Of a DNA stretch of 64,000 nucleotides, positions 52,135-61,539 are shown piece after piece. This stretch comes from DYQY01 sp964643725 (GTDB lineage Bacteria; Margulisbacteria; Riflemargulisbacteria; GWF2-35-9; DYQY01). The notes under the pieces are model-generated. The model made no database searches, was not told where the DNA came from, and was given only the letters and a program-made list of their open reading frames with translations. Made by a program: the position numbers and the translations under genes. The stretch spans positions 62,001-126,000 of the forward strand of contig CAZXTL010000001.1 in assembly GCA_964643725.1 (NCBI GenBank), given 5' to 3'. Each line of letters opens with the position of its first letter. Position 1 is the stretch's first letter.

Positions 52135-52590
52135 ATGATATACGAAGGCATCATTAATGGAAAAGGTAAAAAGATTGCCATAGTATGGAGCAGATTCAAT
52201 GAGTTCATTGGCTCCAAATTACTTGATGGAGCAAAGGATGCGCTCATAAGACACGAAGTTGCTGAGGCTGATATTGATATTTATAAAGTGCCTGGAGCTT
52301 TTGAGATTCCATATATTTTAAAGCAGATAATTAATAAGAAGTATGACGCTATCATTTGTTTAGGTGTAGTCATTAGAGGGGCAACACCTCATTTTGATTT
52401 TGTTGCTTCAGAGGTTTCTAAAGGTGTCGCAAGTGTTTCTTTGCAGTCCAATGCACCAGTAATTTTCGGAGTACTGACTACAGATACGATAGAACAAGCA
52501 GTTGAACGTGCAGGAACAAAATCAGGAAATAAAGGTTATCAAGTAGCGATGGACGCTCTGGAAATGGCTAACCTAAAGGCAAATATCTAA
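52135..52590 (+). CDS. ribH: 6,7-dimethyl-8-ribityllumazine synthase
   Basis: The 151-residue lumazine synthase has WSRFNEFIGSKLLDGAKDAL, VPGAFEIPYILKQ, CLGVVIRGATPHFDFVASEV and FGVLTTDTIEQAVERAGTKS, all conserved. It supplies the substrate for RibE two genes upstream. The ABC ATPase gene follows after 13 bp. Confidence 0.96.
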   Translation: MIYEGIINGKGKKIAIVWSRFNEFIGSKLLDGAKDALIRHEVAEADIDIYKVPGAFEIPYILKQIINKKYDAIICLGVVIRGATPHFDFVASEVSKGVASVSLQSNAPVIFGVLTTDTIEQAVERAGTKSGNKGYQVAMDALEMANLKANI

Positions 52591-52603
52591 AGGAGAGAAT
52601 TAC

Positions 52604-53705
<1,102 letters not shown>

Positions 53706-53713
<8 letters not shown>

Positions 53714-54413
53714 GATTCTTTATTTTTTCTATTAGTAACAGAGCTGCTTTCTGTTCAGCAATTTTTTTAGTTTTATCTGTACTTGTAGTCCAGTAAATTT
53801 TATCTTTTATTGTTATTGAAACTTTTATAGTGAAGATTTTTTTATGGTCAGGTCCTTCTTCCTTGATTGTTTCATAAATAGGTGTCCCAGAGATTAATGA
53901 CTGAGTTATTTCCTGTAATTTTGTTTTATTATCCGTAAGTTCTTCTATAAGTGTTTGATCGGTTAATATGTCATTGAATAAGCTTAAAATGAACACCTTT
54001 GCTTTTTCTGATCCTTGGTCTAGGTAGATTGCTCCGGTAATAGATTCTAAGAGGTCAGCGAGAACTGATTGTTTTTCATTTATTTTATTATTTTTTTCAT
54101 TGTCACCGCAGATTACCATTTTATCTAGACCAATTGATTTCGCAATTACCGCTAGAAGTCTATCTTGGATATAGATGGCTCTTTTTTTTGCAAGTAGTCC
54201 TTCGTTGGAGTCAGGATAAAGCCTAAGTAGTTCATCAGTAATAATAAGTTTGATTACGACATCACCTAAGAATTCAAGCCTTTCATAGTTCATTCCAGGT
54301 TGAACATTTATAGAACGATGAGTTAAAGACTTTGTGTAAATTTCAAAATTCTCTGGAAAGATGTTAAATTCTTCCAGAAATTTTTTGATGGTAGTATTTG
54401 TTACTTCAGTCAT
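53706..54413 (-). CDS. rnc: Ribonuclease III
   Basis: RNase III cleaves double-stranded RNA, processing rRNA precursors. The 235-residue protein has the catalytic motif YERLEFLGDVVIKL and the second metal site in LADLLESITGAIYLDQG (about 120-136). A C-terminal dsRNA-binding domain follows from about 160 (NKTKLQEITQSLI to AEQKAALLLIEKI). It lies 3 bp after dapL and is probably co-transcribed with it. Confidence 0.94.
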
Positions 54414-54416
54414 GGA

Positions 54417-55589
54417 TTAAGAGAAGCTTATTCCCGCATTTTTCATTCGTTGCAATGCTTCTTTTAGCCTGTCTACTGTTGCTGTGAGTGCAACTCTAAA
54501 GTATCCCTCTCCCTCTGGACCATAGCCGTTGCCAGGGACTACAACTATTCCACATTCATCAAGCATTTTTGCAACAAAATCATTTGATGTAGTTGAAGGA
54601 GGAACCGGTGCCCATAAGTAAAATGTTGCTTTGATAGGTTTTATGTTCCAACCGAGCTCGTTTAGTCCTTTTGTTATTACGTCTCTTCTTGCAACATACA
54701 GTGCATTAGTTTCTTCTATCTCTGGAACTGGCTTAGTAAGAGCTTCTATACCAGCTATTTGAATAGCTTTGAAGATGCCTGAATCTACATTTGTTTTGAT
54801 GGTACTGAGATTTTCTATGGCTTCAGCATTACCTACGGCCATACCTATTCTCCATCCTGTCATATTGAATGACTTGGAAAGAGAATGAAACTCTATTGCT
54901 ACGTCTTTGGCTCCTTCAACCTCTAGAATGCTTGGTGCTTTGTAGCCATCGAATGTCATTTCGCTATAAGCTAAGTCTGATGCAACTAGAATGTCATATT
55001 TTTTGGCAAATGCTACTACTTTTTTGTAAAAAGCTAAATCAGCAACAGCGGCTGTTGGATTATTAGGATAGTTAACAAAAAGTATTTTGGCTTTGTGTGC
55101 TATATCTTCGGGGATAGCATCTAAATCTGGCAGATAGTTGTTTTCCTCTAATAATGGGACATAGTAGGGGATTCCTCCAGCAAGGATAGTTCCCATTTTA
55201 TAAACAGGGTAGCCAGGACTTGGAACAAGAACGAAATCTCCGGGATTAAGATATGCAAAAAGAATATGGGCAATCCCTTCCTTTGAGCCGATTAGCGATA
55301 CCACTTCTTTGTCAGGGTCTAATTCAACATTGAATCTGTTTTTATACCAGATAGCTACTGCTTGTCTGTAAGCCTTCGTTCCTTCATAAGGGGGATAATC
55401 ATGATTCTTTGGGTCATCAATTGCTTTATGCATGACATCAACTATTCTTTTGTAGGTGGGAGAGTCAGGATCTCCAACGCCTAGATTTATTACGTCTACT
55501 CCTTTAGCAATAGCAGCGGCTTTCTTTTTATCTATTCCTGCAAATAAATATGGTGGTACTTTTTTAAATGTTTCTGATGGTTTAACCAT
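54417..55589 (-). CDS. dapL: LL-diaminopimelate aminotransferase
   Basis: DapL converts tetrahydrodipicolinate directly to LL-DAP, bypassing the succinylase/acetylase routes. I place the start at ATG 55589, which follows AAAGGAGAAAACA, giving 390 residues beginning MVKPSETFKKVPPYLFAGID. Upstream in-frame residues look unconserved. Fold type I PLP motifs are NLGVGDPDSPT, FVNYPNNPTAAVAD and HSLSKSFNMTGWR (PLP lysine), with FYLWAPVP near the end. The 390-residue length and KKVPPYLF start fit the DapL2/bacterial type. dapF lies nearby, so LL-DAP would be epimerised to meso-DAP. Confidence 0.9.
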   Translation of the reverse strand: MVKPSETFKKVPPYLFAGIDKKKAAAIAKGVDVINLGVGDPDSPTYKRIVDVMHKAIDDPKNHDYPPYEGTKAYRQAVAIWYKNRFNVELDPDKEVVSLIGSKEGIAHILFAYLNPGDFVLVPSPGYPVYKMGTILAGGIPYYVPLLEENNYLPDLDAIPEDIAHKAKILFVNYPNNPTAAVADLAFYKKVVAFAKKYDILVASDLAYSEMTFDGYKAPSILEVEGAKDVAIEFHSLSKSFNMTGWRIGMAVGNAEAIENLSTIKTNVDSGIFKAIQIAGIEALTKPVPEIEETNALYVARRDVITKGLNELGWNIKPIKATFYLWAPVPPSTTSNDFVAKMLDECGIVVVPGNGYGPEGEGYFRVALTATVDRLKEALQRMKNAGISFS

Positions 55590-55666
55590 TGTTTTCTCCT
55601 TTAGTAAAAATATATTGCAACTTTTTAGGGTTTTTACCGATAACTTAATATGTAACTGATTATAAC

Positions 55667-55695
55667 TTGTCAGTTTCAATTTAGGGTATAATATT
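55667..55695 (+). promoter_or_regulatory. Sigma-70-type promoter for the 99-residue protein
   Basis: TTGTCA (55667-55672) and TAATAT (55690-55695) are separated by 17 bp; an overlapping TATAAT starts at 55687. GGGGGAG precedes the ATG at 55733, so the leader would be about 30 nt. Confidence 0.55.
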
Positions 55696-55732
55696 AATAT
55701 ATAAGGAATGATTTTAAAAGGGGGAGTAAACG

Positions 55733-56032
55733 ATGCCTAAGTTTTTAAAAAAAGATAAACAAGTCATAACAAACCCAGATGAAGTTATTATTAGTTGTAT
55801 AAATGGTGATGTAAGTTTAATTAGTAGGATCGTAGACACTGATCCTACCTTGATTGTAAAAATACTAGACCAGTTTGATATTAATAGTGTGTGTAGAATA
55901 TTGGCACAGCTTCCAGATAGTAAAATAAGAGATATTTACTTTCTTTTTAGTCATGCAAAACAGGAACAGATATTAAAAAGATTGCCTTCACAAAAAGCAG
56001 CTAGCTTAGTAAGAGAATCAATCAGAGCTTAA
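55733..56032 (+). CDS. Small helical protein resembling MgtE-N/FliG-like repeats
   Basis: The 99-residue protein is all-helical, with leucine/aspartate spacing (DTDPTLIVKILDQFDINSVC, LAQLPDSKIRDIYFLFSH, EQILKRLP). This resembles the short superhelical repeats of the MgtE N-terminal domain and FliG. No membrane segment follows, and no neighbour suggests magnesium transport or flagella. Expression is supported by a promoter-like sequence and a strong ribosome-binding site. Function is unknown. Confidence 0.6.
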   Translation: MPKFLKKDKQVITNPDEVIISCINGDVSLISRIVDTDPTLIVKILDQFDINSVCRILAQLPDSKIRDIYFLFSHAKQEQILKRLPSQKAASLVRESIRA

Positions 56033-56033
56033 T

Positions 56034-56873
56034 TTAATAATTACCAGAGAAAACGACTTCGCTTGGACCTGTCATAAACACTGATTGTCCTTGTTCCCAT
56101 TTGATAATAAGTTCACCGCCAAGTAGTTTTACTGTAACTTCATTATTCAGATAGCCGTTTAGTATTCCGGCTACTACAGTTGCACAGGTGCCTGTCCCAC
56201 AAGCAAGTGTTTCTCCGGATCCTCTTTCCCAAACTCTCATTTCAGCCTTTGTTCTCGAAATAATTTTCACGAATTCTACATTAGTTCTTTTAGGAAAGAG
56301 GTTAATATTATTTTCTATAGCAGGACCAGTTTGATGAACCATGGCATCTGTAATCTCTTGAGTGAAAACTATGCAATGTGGATTGCCCATGCCAATAGGT
56401 GTGTATTCAATCTTCTGACCTTCAATTTGCATGGTTTGCTTGAGAAAAGGTCCATTGCCTTTTAGGTTAACAGGGATATCCATTGCTTCAAAGAAAGGTA
56501 GTCCCATATCTACTTTTACCATTGCTGTTTTCTTTTCAGTCAATTCGATAATTTCTGGGACAATTTTCCCTGCCAATGTTTCTATGTTGAACTTGTTTTT
56601 TGAGATTAGTCCCTCATTTTTAACAAATAAAGCAAAACAGCGGATACCATTTCCGCACATCTCAGCCTCACTGCCGTCAGCGTTAAAGATTCTCATCCGT
56701 ATGTCTTCTTTTTGTGAAGGAAGTGCCAAAATTAAGCCATCAGCACCAATCCCAAAGTGTCTGTCACACATTTTTTGTGCGATAGAAGAGTAGTCTTTTT
56801 CATTTATTCTTTCGTTAAAAGCATTGATCATTATAAAATCGTTGCCCGTTCCTTGCATTTTAGTAAAATTCAT
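56034..56873 (-). CDS. dapF: Diaminopimelate epimerase
   Basis: DapF converts LL-DAP to meso-DAP for peptidoglycan and lysine. The start is placed at ATG 56873 after AAAGGAGTTTAT, giving 279 residues starting MNFTKMQGTGNDFIMI, the family N-terminus. The two catalytic cysteines lie in EMCGNGIRCFA and LACGTGTCATVVAG. With dapL about 450 bp away and lysC at 5299, the DapL-DapF route is largely covered. Confidence 0.95.
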   Translation of the reverse strand: MNFTKMQGTGNDFIMINAFNERINEKDYSSIAQKMCDRHFGIGADGLILALPSQKEDIRMRIFNADGSEAEMCGNGIRCFALFVKNEGLISKNKFNIETLAGKIVPEIIELTEKKTAMVKVDMGLPFFEAMDIPVNLKGNGPFLKQTMQIEGQKIEYTPIGMGNPHCIVFTQEITDAMVHQTGPAIENNINLFPKRTNVEFVKIISRTKAEMRVWERGSGETLACGTGTCATVVAGILNGYLNNEVTVKLLGGELIIKWEQGQSVFMTGPSEVVFSGNY

Positions 56874-56947
56874 ATAAACTCCTTTGTAGGTTATAAGTCT
56901 ATTATACAATAAAATTTAACACATAGGATGATTATAAGGAGAGGTTA

Positions 56948-57670
56948 ATGAATTCCTTAAAATATAGAATACACAAGTACTCAGAGTTAGATTCCACTAA
57001 TGATTTTGCCTTAAAAAATAAAGCCACCTTATTGTGCGGAGATGTAGTTGTTGCTGATAAACAGACAAAAGGGCGTGGAAGATTCGACAGAAAATGGTTG
57101 TCGGATAGTGCAGAGAATGTTTATTTAACACTTGTTTTGGGAGAAATAGCTAATTTTTCAGTAATTCCGTTATATACGGCAGTAATTTTGGTTAGAGTGT
57201 TGGAGAGTTTTGGAGTTAAGGCACAGATAAAGTGGCCAAATGATGTTTTAGTGGATAACAAGAAACTAGCTGGGATTCTCGTGCAGAATTCGTTTCAAGG
57301 AAGTAATTTTTTTGTTGTTGTCGGTGTTGGGTTAAATATTAGTCTTTCAGAAGAAGATAAAGGAAAGATAGGTGTGCCAGTGGTTTGTTTGCAGGAAATA
57401 GGCGTCAAAATTGGCAAGGATAGTTTTATAAAAGAATTTTTGGATATATTTTTTAAGGATTTGGAAAAGTTTATAAATCACGGTTTTTCTTCTATAAAAG
57501 ACGAGTATGAATTTAATAGTTCTTTAATAGGAAAACAAATTAATGTAAAATGTTCTCAAAAAGAATTAATGGGAAATGTTATTGGTTTTTCAGAAACAGG
57601 AGAAATCCTCATTAATGAAAATAATAAGACAGTAGCCATTAGTTCGGGAGAGGTAGTGAAAATATTATGA
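56948..57670 (+). CDS. birA: Biotin-protein ligase
   Basis: BirA attaches biotin to AccB and other carboxylases. The 240-residue protein starts directly with the catalytic domain (ELDSTNDFALKN, DKQTKGRGRFDRKWLS, IKWPNDVLVDNKKLAGILVQ) and ends with a small SH3-like domain. The N-terminal helix-turn-helix of E. coli BirA is absent, so it does not repress bio genes. It heads an operon that also contains bioB, with ATGA overlap to the peroxiredoxin. Confidence 0.93.
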   Translation: MNSLKYRIHKYSELDSTNDFALKNKATLLCGDVVVADKQTKGRGRFDRKWLSDSAENVYLTLVLGEIANFSVIPLYTAVILVRVLESFGVKAQIKWPNDVLVDNKKLAGILVQNSFQGSNFFVVVGVGLNISLSEEDKGKIGVPVVCLQEIGVKIGKDSFIKEFLDIFFKDLEKFINHGFSSIKDEYEFNSSLIGKQINVKCSQKELMGNVIGFSETGEILINENNKTVAISSGEVVKIL

Positions 57671-58242
57671 TATTCGGAAAAGCAAAAAAGCAACATTGTC
57701 TTCCAATGGTAGGTCACAGGATGGTTGAAGCAACAATAGATGTTTATGATAAGGGAGAGTTTTCAAAGATAAAATTATCAGATTTAAAAGGAAGATGGGT
57801 TGTTCTTTTCTTTTATCCAGCAGACTTTACTTTTGTTTGTCCTACTGAATTATTTGAGTTAGCAGAAATGTATAAGGATTTTCAGAAAATTGGTGTTGAT
57901 ATCATCAGTATAAGTACTGATTCCTTAGAAACGCATAAGGACTGGAAAGACAAGTCTGAGAAGATTGCTGCTATTAAGTATCCTATGGGCTCAGATGTTC
58001 ATGGTCATTTTGCGCAGCAACTAGGCGTATATTCTGAACAGGATCATTGTTGTTTTAGAGCTACAGTTATAGTCGATCCTGATGGTGTTGTTAGAGCTCA
58101 AGAAGTAAATTCAATACAGATAGGTAGAAGTGCTTCTGAGTTATATAGGAAAATACAGGCGCTTGAGCATGTAAGGATGAATCCTGATGAGCTTTGTCCA
58201 GCAAGTTGGAGACCTGGTCAGAAAACTTTAAGACTAGAATAG
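57667..58242 (+). CDS. ahpC: Typical 2-Cys peroxiredoxin (AhpC family)
   Basis: The 191-residue enzyme reduces hydrogen peroxide and alkyl hydroperoxides. FYPADFTFVCPTELFELAEM carries the peroxidatic Cys, and the resolving Cys is in DELCPASWRPG near the C-terminus. No ahpF is present, so the reductant is open. It overlaps birA by ATGA and is followed 14 bp on by nadA. Position inside a cofactor operon next to iron-sulfur enzymes (NadA, BioB) may be protective. Confidence 0.93.
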   Translation: MIFGKAKKQHCLPMVGHRMVEATIDVYDKGEFSKIKLSDLKGRWVVLFFYPADFTFVCPTELFELAEMYKDFQKIGVDIISISTDSLETHKDWKDKSEKIAAIKYPMGSDVHGHFAQQLGVYSEQDHCCFRATVIVDPDGVVRAQEVNSIQIGRSASELYRKIQALEHVRMNPDELCPASWRPGQKTLRLE

Positions 58243-58256
58243 TAAAACAAGAGAGC

Positions 58257-59165
58257 ATGTTGGAACAAGATTTAGTAAAAAAAATACAATCTCTAAAAAA
58301 AGAAAAGAACGCTATTATTGTAGCTCATAATTATCAATTTCCAGAGATACAGGATGTTGCTGATTTTGTAGGAGATTCCTTGGAATTATCTAAGAAAGCG
58401 TCTGTTCTAAAAAATGACATTATTGTATTTTGTGGTGTTAGATTTATGGCAGAAACAGCTAAGATATTAGCTCCAGATAAAAAGGTCCTGTTGCCTGTGA
58501 AAGATGCCGGTTGTCCTATGGCGGATATGATAAATGCTGAACAGTTAGCTGCTTTAAAAGCAGATCATCCAAATGCAAAGGTAGTTGCTTATGTTAACTC
58601 TAGCGCAGAGGTCAAAGCATTGACTGATGTTTGTTGTACTTCCTCTAATGCAGTAAAGATAGTTCAAAATATTGATTCAGAAGAAATAATTTTTGTACCT
58701 GATAAGAATTTGGGTTCTTATTGTCAGAGATTTACTGAGAAGAAGATTATTCTTTGGGAAGGTCATTGTTATGTTCATAGCAGGATAAGTCCTTCAGAAG
58801 TTAGACAATCCAAGATTAATGTACCTAATGCCCCGTTGATAGTGCATCCAGAATGTTCACCTCAAGTTATAGATATGGCTGATGCAGTTCTGTCTACTTC
58901 TGGAATGTTAGAGTATGTGAAAAAATCTAAAGAATCAACTTTTTTAATTGCTACCGAAGAGGGCATTATTCATAGGATGAAGAAAGAAAATCCTGGCAAA
59001 CAATTTTACTGTGCAGGTACTCCTAAGTTTTGCGTAAATATGAAAAAGACAAAATTGAAGGATGTTTTACGTGCGCTTGAAGAAGAAACCTTTCAGATAG
59101 AGGTTTCTACGGATATTGCAGTAAAAGCAAAAGCTTCTTTAGATAAGATGCTTGAGTATTTGTAG
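58257..59165 (+). CDS. nadA: Quinolinate synthase
   Basis: NadA condenses iminoaspartate with dihydroxyacetone phosphate to quinolinate for NAD, using a 4Fe-4S cluster. I chose ATG 58257 (after AAGAGAGC), giving 302 residues. An earlier ATG at 58194 lies inside ahpC and adds an unconserved tail. IIVAHNYQFPEIQDVADFVG starts the domain, and cluster cysteines lie in FCGVRFMAETA, TDVCCTSSNAV and HPECSPQV. nadB and nadC are not nearby. Confidence 0.94.
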   Translation: MLEQDLVKKIQSLKKEKNAIIVAHNYQFPEIQDVADFVGDSLELSKKASVLKNDIIVFCGVRFMAETAKILAPDKKVLLPVKDAGCPMADMINAEQLAALKADHPNAKVVAYVNSSAEVKALTDVCCTSSNAVKIVQNIDSEEIIFVPDKNLGSYCQRFTEKKIILWEGHCYVHSRISPSEVRQSKINVPNAPLIVHPECSPQVIDMADAVLSTSGMLEYVKKSKESTFLIATEEGIIHRMKKENPGKQFYCAGTPKFCVNMKKTKLKDVLRALEEETFQIEVSTDIAVKAKASLDKMLEYL

Positions 59166-59173
59166 AGCGAAAA

Positions 59174-60157
59174 ATGAGTATTACATCAATTTATGATAAG
59201 TCTATTTCCAATATAAAAATTACTTTCTCTGAAGCTTTAGAATTAATTAATACTTCAGATATTGATTTGTCAGAACTATTAGATAGAGCTAATGAGATTA
59301 GGAAAAAATATTTTGGTAATCAAGTAATACTTTGTGGCATAGTTAATGCTAAGTCTGGCAAGTGTAGCGAAGATTGTTCATTTTGTGCTCAATCAGCGTT
59401 TCATAAGACAAGTGTAGACGAATATCCTTTATTAGCAAAAGAAAGCATTCTCAAAGCTGTTAATGATGCTAAAACAAATCATACAGGTTGTTTTTCTATA
59501 GTAACGTCTGGAAAAGGGTATGTTACAAATGAAAAAGAATTGGAAAGTATTTTAGAAGTTGTAAGTGAGATATCTGGGGTTAAAAAATGTGCTTCTTTAG
59601 GGCTTATAACTAAAGAACAAGCAATTAAATTAAAGGAAGCTGGTCTTGAAAAGTTTCATCATAATCTAGAAACTGCCGAATCTTTTTTCTCGAACATGTG
59701 TACAACCCATGCCTATAAGGACAGGGTCGCGACTATTATGAATGCAAAATCAGCAGGATTAAGGGTGTGCGTTGGTGGAATATTTGGAATCGGCGAATCT
59801 TTGGAGCAGAGAGTAGAGTTGGGTATGGCAATTGCTGAACTTGACGTGGATTCTGTTCCTATTAATATTGTTCATCCTATTGAGGGTACTAAAATATATG
59901 GACGTACTGAAAAGGTAGCGGTAAATGATGTGCTTAAACTTATAGCTACGTATAGGTTTTTAATGCCTGATAAAGTCATAGGTGTTTTCGGTGGAAGAGA
60001 AAGTAATTTGGGTGATAGGCAAAAGGAGATTTTCAGAGCAGGAGCAAATTCAATTTTAGTCGGGAATTACCTTACAGTAAAAGGAAATAAGGCGATGGAT
60101 GATATAAATATGTTAAAAGAACTTGGATTGGAGCCAGTAAGTGAATTTAAAAGATAA
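59174..60157 (+). CDS. bioB: Biotin synthase
   Basis: This radical SAM enzyme inserts sulfur into dethiobiotin. The 327-residue protein has the CxxxCxxC cluster motif in SGKCSEDCSFCAQSAFHKT, then HHNLETAESFF, VGGIFGIGESLEQRV and VFGGRESNLG. It lies 8 bp after nadA and overlaps mnmA by 17 bp. The other bio genes (bioA, D, F) are not in the window. Confidence 0.95.
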   Translation: MSITSIYDKSISNIKITFSEALELINTSDIDLSELLDRANEIRKKYFGNQVILCGIVNAKSGKCSEDCSFCAQSAFHKTSVDEYPLLAKESILKAVNDAKTNHTGCFSIVTSGKGYVTNEKELESILEVVSEISGVKKCASLGLITKEQAIKLKEAGLEKFHHNLETAESFFSNMCTTHAYKDRVATIMNAKSAGLRVCVGGIFGIGESLEQRVELGMAIAELDVDSVPINIVHPIEGTKIYGRTEKVAVNDVLKLIATYRFLMPDKVIGVFGGRESNLGDRQKEIFRAGANSILVGNYLTVKGNKAMDDINMLKELGLEPVSEFKR

Positions 60158-61232
60158 TAAATCAAATCAGAAAATATTTGTTGGTATGAGCGGTGGCGTA
60201 GATTCTTCGGTTACTGCTGCACTACTTAAAGACCAAGGGTATGACGTAACTGGAGTTACCATGAGCATTTGGAATGGGCAGTTACTTGAAGAGTATAAAG
60301 GTAAGCATGCTTGTTTTGGCCCTGATGAAGAACAAGACATAAAGAAAGCAAAAGAAGTTTGTGATAAATTAGAGATTCCTTATCACGTTATTGATCTAAA
60401 GGAAGAATATGCTCAGATAGTTCTAAAGTATTTTTCAGATGAATATAAAGAAGGACGCACACCAAATCCTTGTATTGTTTGCAATGCAAAGATGAAGTTT
60501 GGTTTATTATTGGATAAAGTATTAGAAAGAGAGCCTAATCTTGATAAGTTTGCTACAGGTCATTATGTTAGAACAGAATTTGATGAGAAAACAGGTAGAT
60601 ATCTTTTACTAAAAGGGAAAGACCCTAGAAAAGACCAAAGCTATTTTCTTTATAGACTTACACAAAAACAGTTATCGAAATGTATGTTTCCCTTGGGAGG
60701 ACTTATTAAGAATGATATTAAGGTTATTGCTACTCAGAAAGAACTTGGGTTTGAACAGATTCCTGAGAGTCAGAATTTTATTTCTGGTGATTATTCTCAG
60801 ATTATTGATATTGAGGCTAAAGAGGGGAATATCGTTGGTCCAGAAGGTAAGGTTTTAGGTAAGCATAAAGGTTATTTTAATTTCACAATAGGTCAAAGAA
60901 AAGGGTTAGGTGTTGCTTATCATGAGCCATTATATGTTATTGGAATCAAGAAAGATGAAAATGAAGTTATTGTAGGCACCAAGGAGGATCTTTATGGGGA
61001 TAGTTTTAGAGCAATAGACCTTAATTGGATATCCATAGAAAAACTTGAAACAGCAATGAATGTTACGGCAAAGATTCGATATCAACATGCTGACGAAAAC
61101 GCCTATATTGAACCAATAGGTGATAATGAAGTGCTCGTTAAGTTTGAGAAACCTCAATTATCTATTACTCCTGGTCAGTCAGTTGTTTTTTATGATGGTG
61201 ATATTGTTATAGGTGGTGGCATTATTAAGTGA
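60141..61232 (+). CDS. mnmA: tRNA-specific 2-thiouridylase
   Basis: MnmA thiolates uridine 34 of tRNA Glu, Gln and Lys. The 363-residue protein starts at a GTG inside bioB. The PP-loop is VGMSGGVDSSVTAALL. The catalytic cysteine lies in GRTPNPCIVCNAKMKFG. Later DPRKDQSYFLYRLTQ and NFTIGQRKGLGV are conserved. The second active-site cysteine, in an EPESQxxCF context, appears replaced: the sequence reads PESQNFISGDY. That would normally abolish thiolation unless another residue substitutes. Confidence 0.9.
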   Translation: MNLKDNKSNQKIFVGMSGGVDSSVTAALLKDQGYDVTGVTMSIWNGQLLEEYKGKHACFGPDEEQDIKKAKEVCDKLEIPYHVIDLKEEYAQIVLKYFSDEYKEGRTPNPCIVCNAKMKFGLLLDKVLEREPNLDKFATGHYVRTEFDEKTGRYLLLKGKDPRKDQSYFLYRLTQKQLSKCMFPLGGLIKNDIKVIATQKELGFEQIPESQNFISGDYSQIIDIEAKEGNIVGPEGKVLGKHKGYFNFTIGQRKGLGVAYHEPLYVIGIKKDENEVIVGTKEDLYGDSFRAIDLNWISIEKLETAMNVTAKIRYQHADENAYIEPIGDNEVLVKFEKPQLSITPGQSVVFYDGDIVIGGGIIK

Positions 61233-61498
61233 AGAAAGCTTATCAGTTGACGTATTCTGGCAAGGTTCAAGGCGTTGGGTTCCGTTTTACTGTAAAACGA
61301 ATAGCTGATATGTATATGTTAGTTGGTTGGGTAAGAAACTTAGCTAATGGCAAAGTTGATGTGTTTGTCCAGGGTGAAGAAAGTGCGATTGATTCATTTC
61401 TAAAAGGCATTGAGCTGTATTTTAAAGACAATATTAGAGATAAAATGCTGACAGAAGAGAGTTCGCAACAATTAGAAGGATTTCAAATAAGGCACTAA
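61229..61498 (+). CDS. acyP: Acylphosphatase
   Basis: The 89-residue protein starts at GTG overlapping the mnmA stop (GTGA). QLTYSGKVQGVGFRFTVKRI contains the catalytic Arg loop and GWVRNLANGKVDVFVQG the catalytic Asn. Acylphosphatase hydrolyses carboxyl-phosphate bonds such as acetyl phosphate and carbamoyl phosphate. It ends the operon from birA. Confidence 0.92.
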   Translation: MKKAYQLTYSGKVQGVGFRFTVKRIADMYMLVGWVRNLANGKVDVFVQGEESAIDSFLKGIELYFKDNIRDKMLTEESSQQLEGFQIRH

Positions 61499-61539
61499 TA
61501 GTTATTCCTTATCGTTAGCGCATATATTACAATTAAGTT

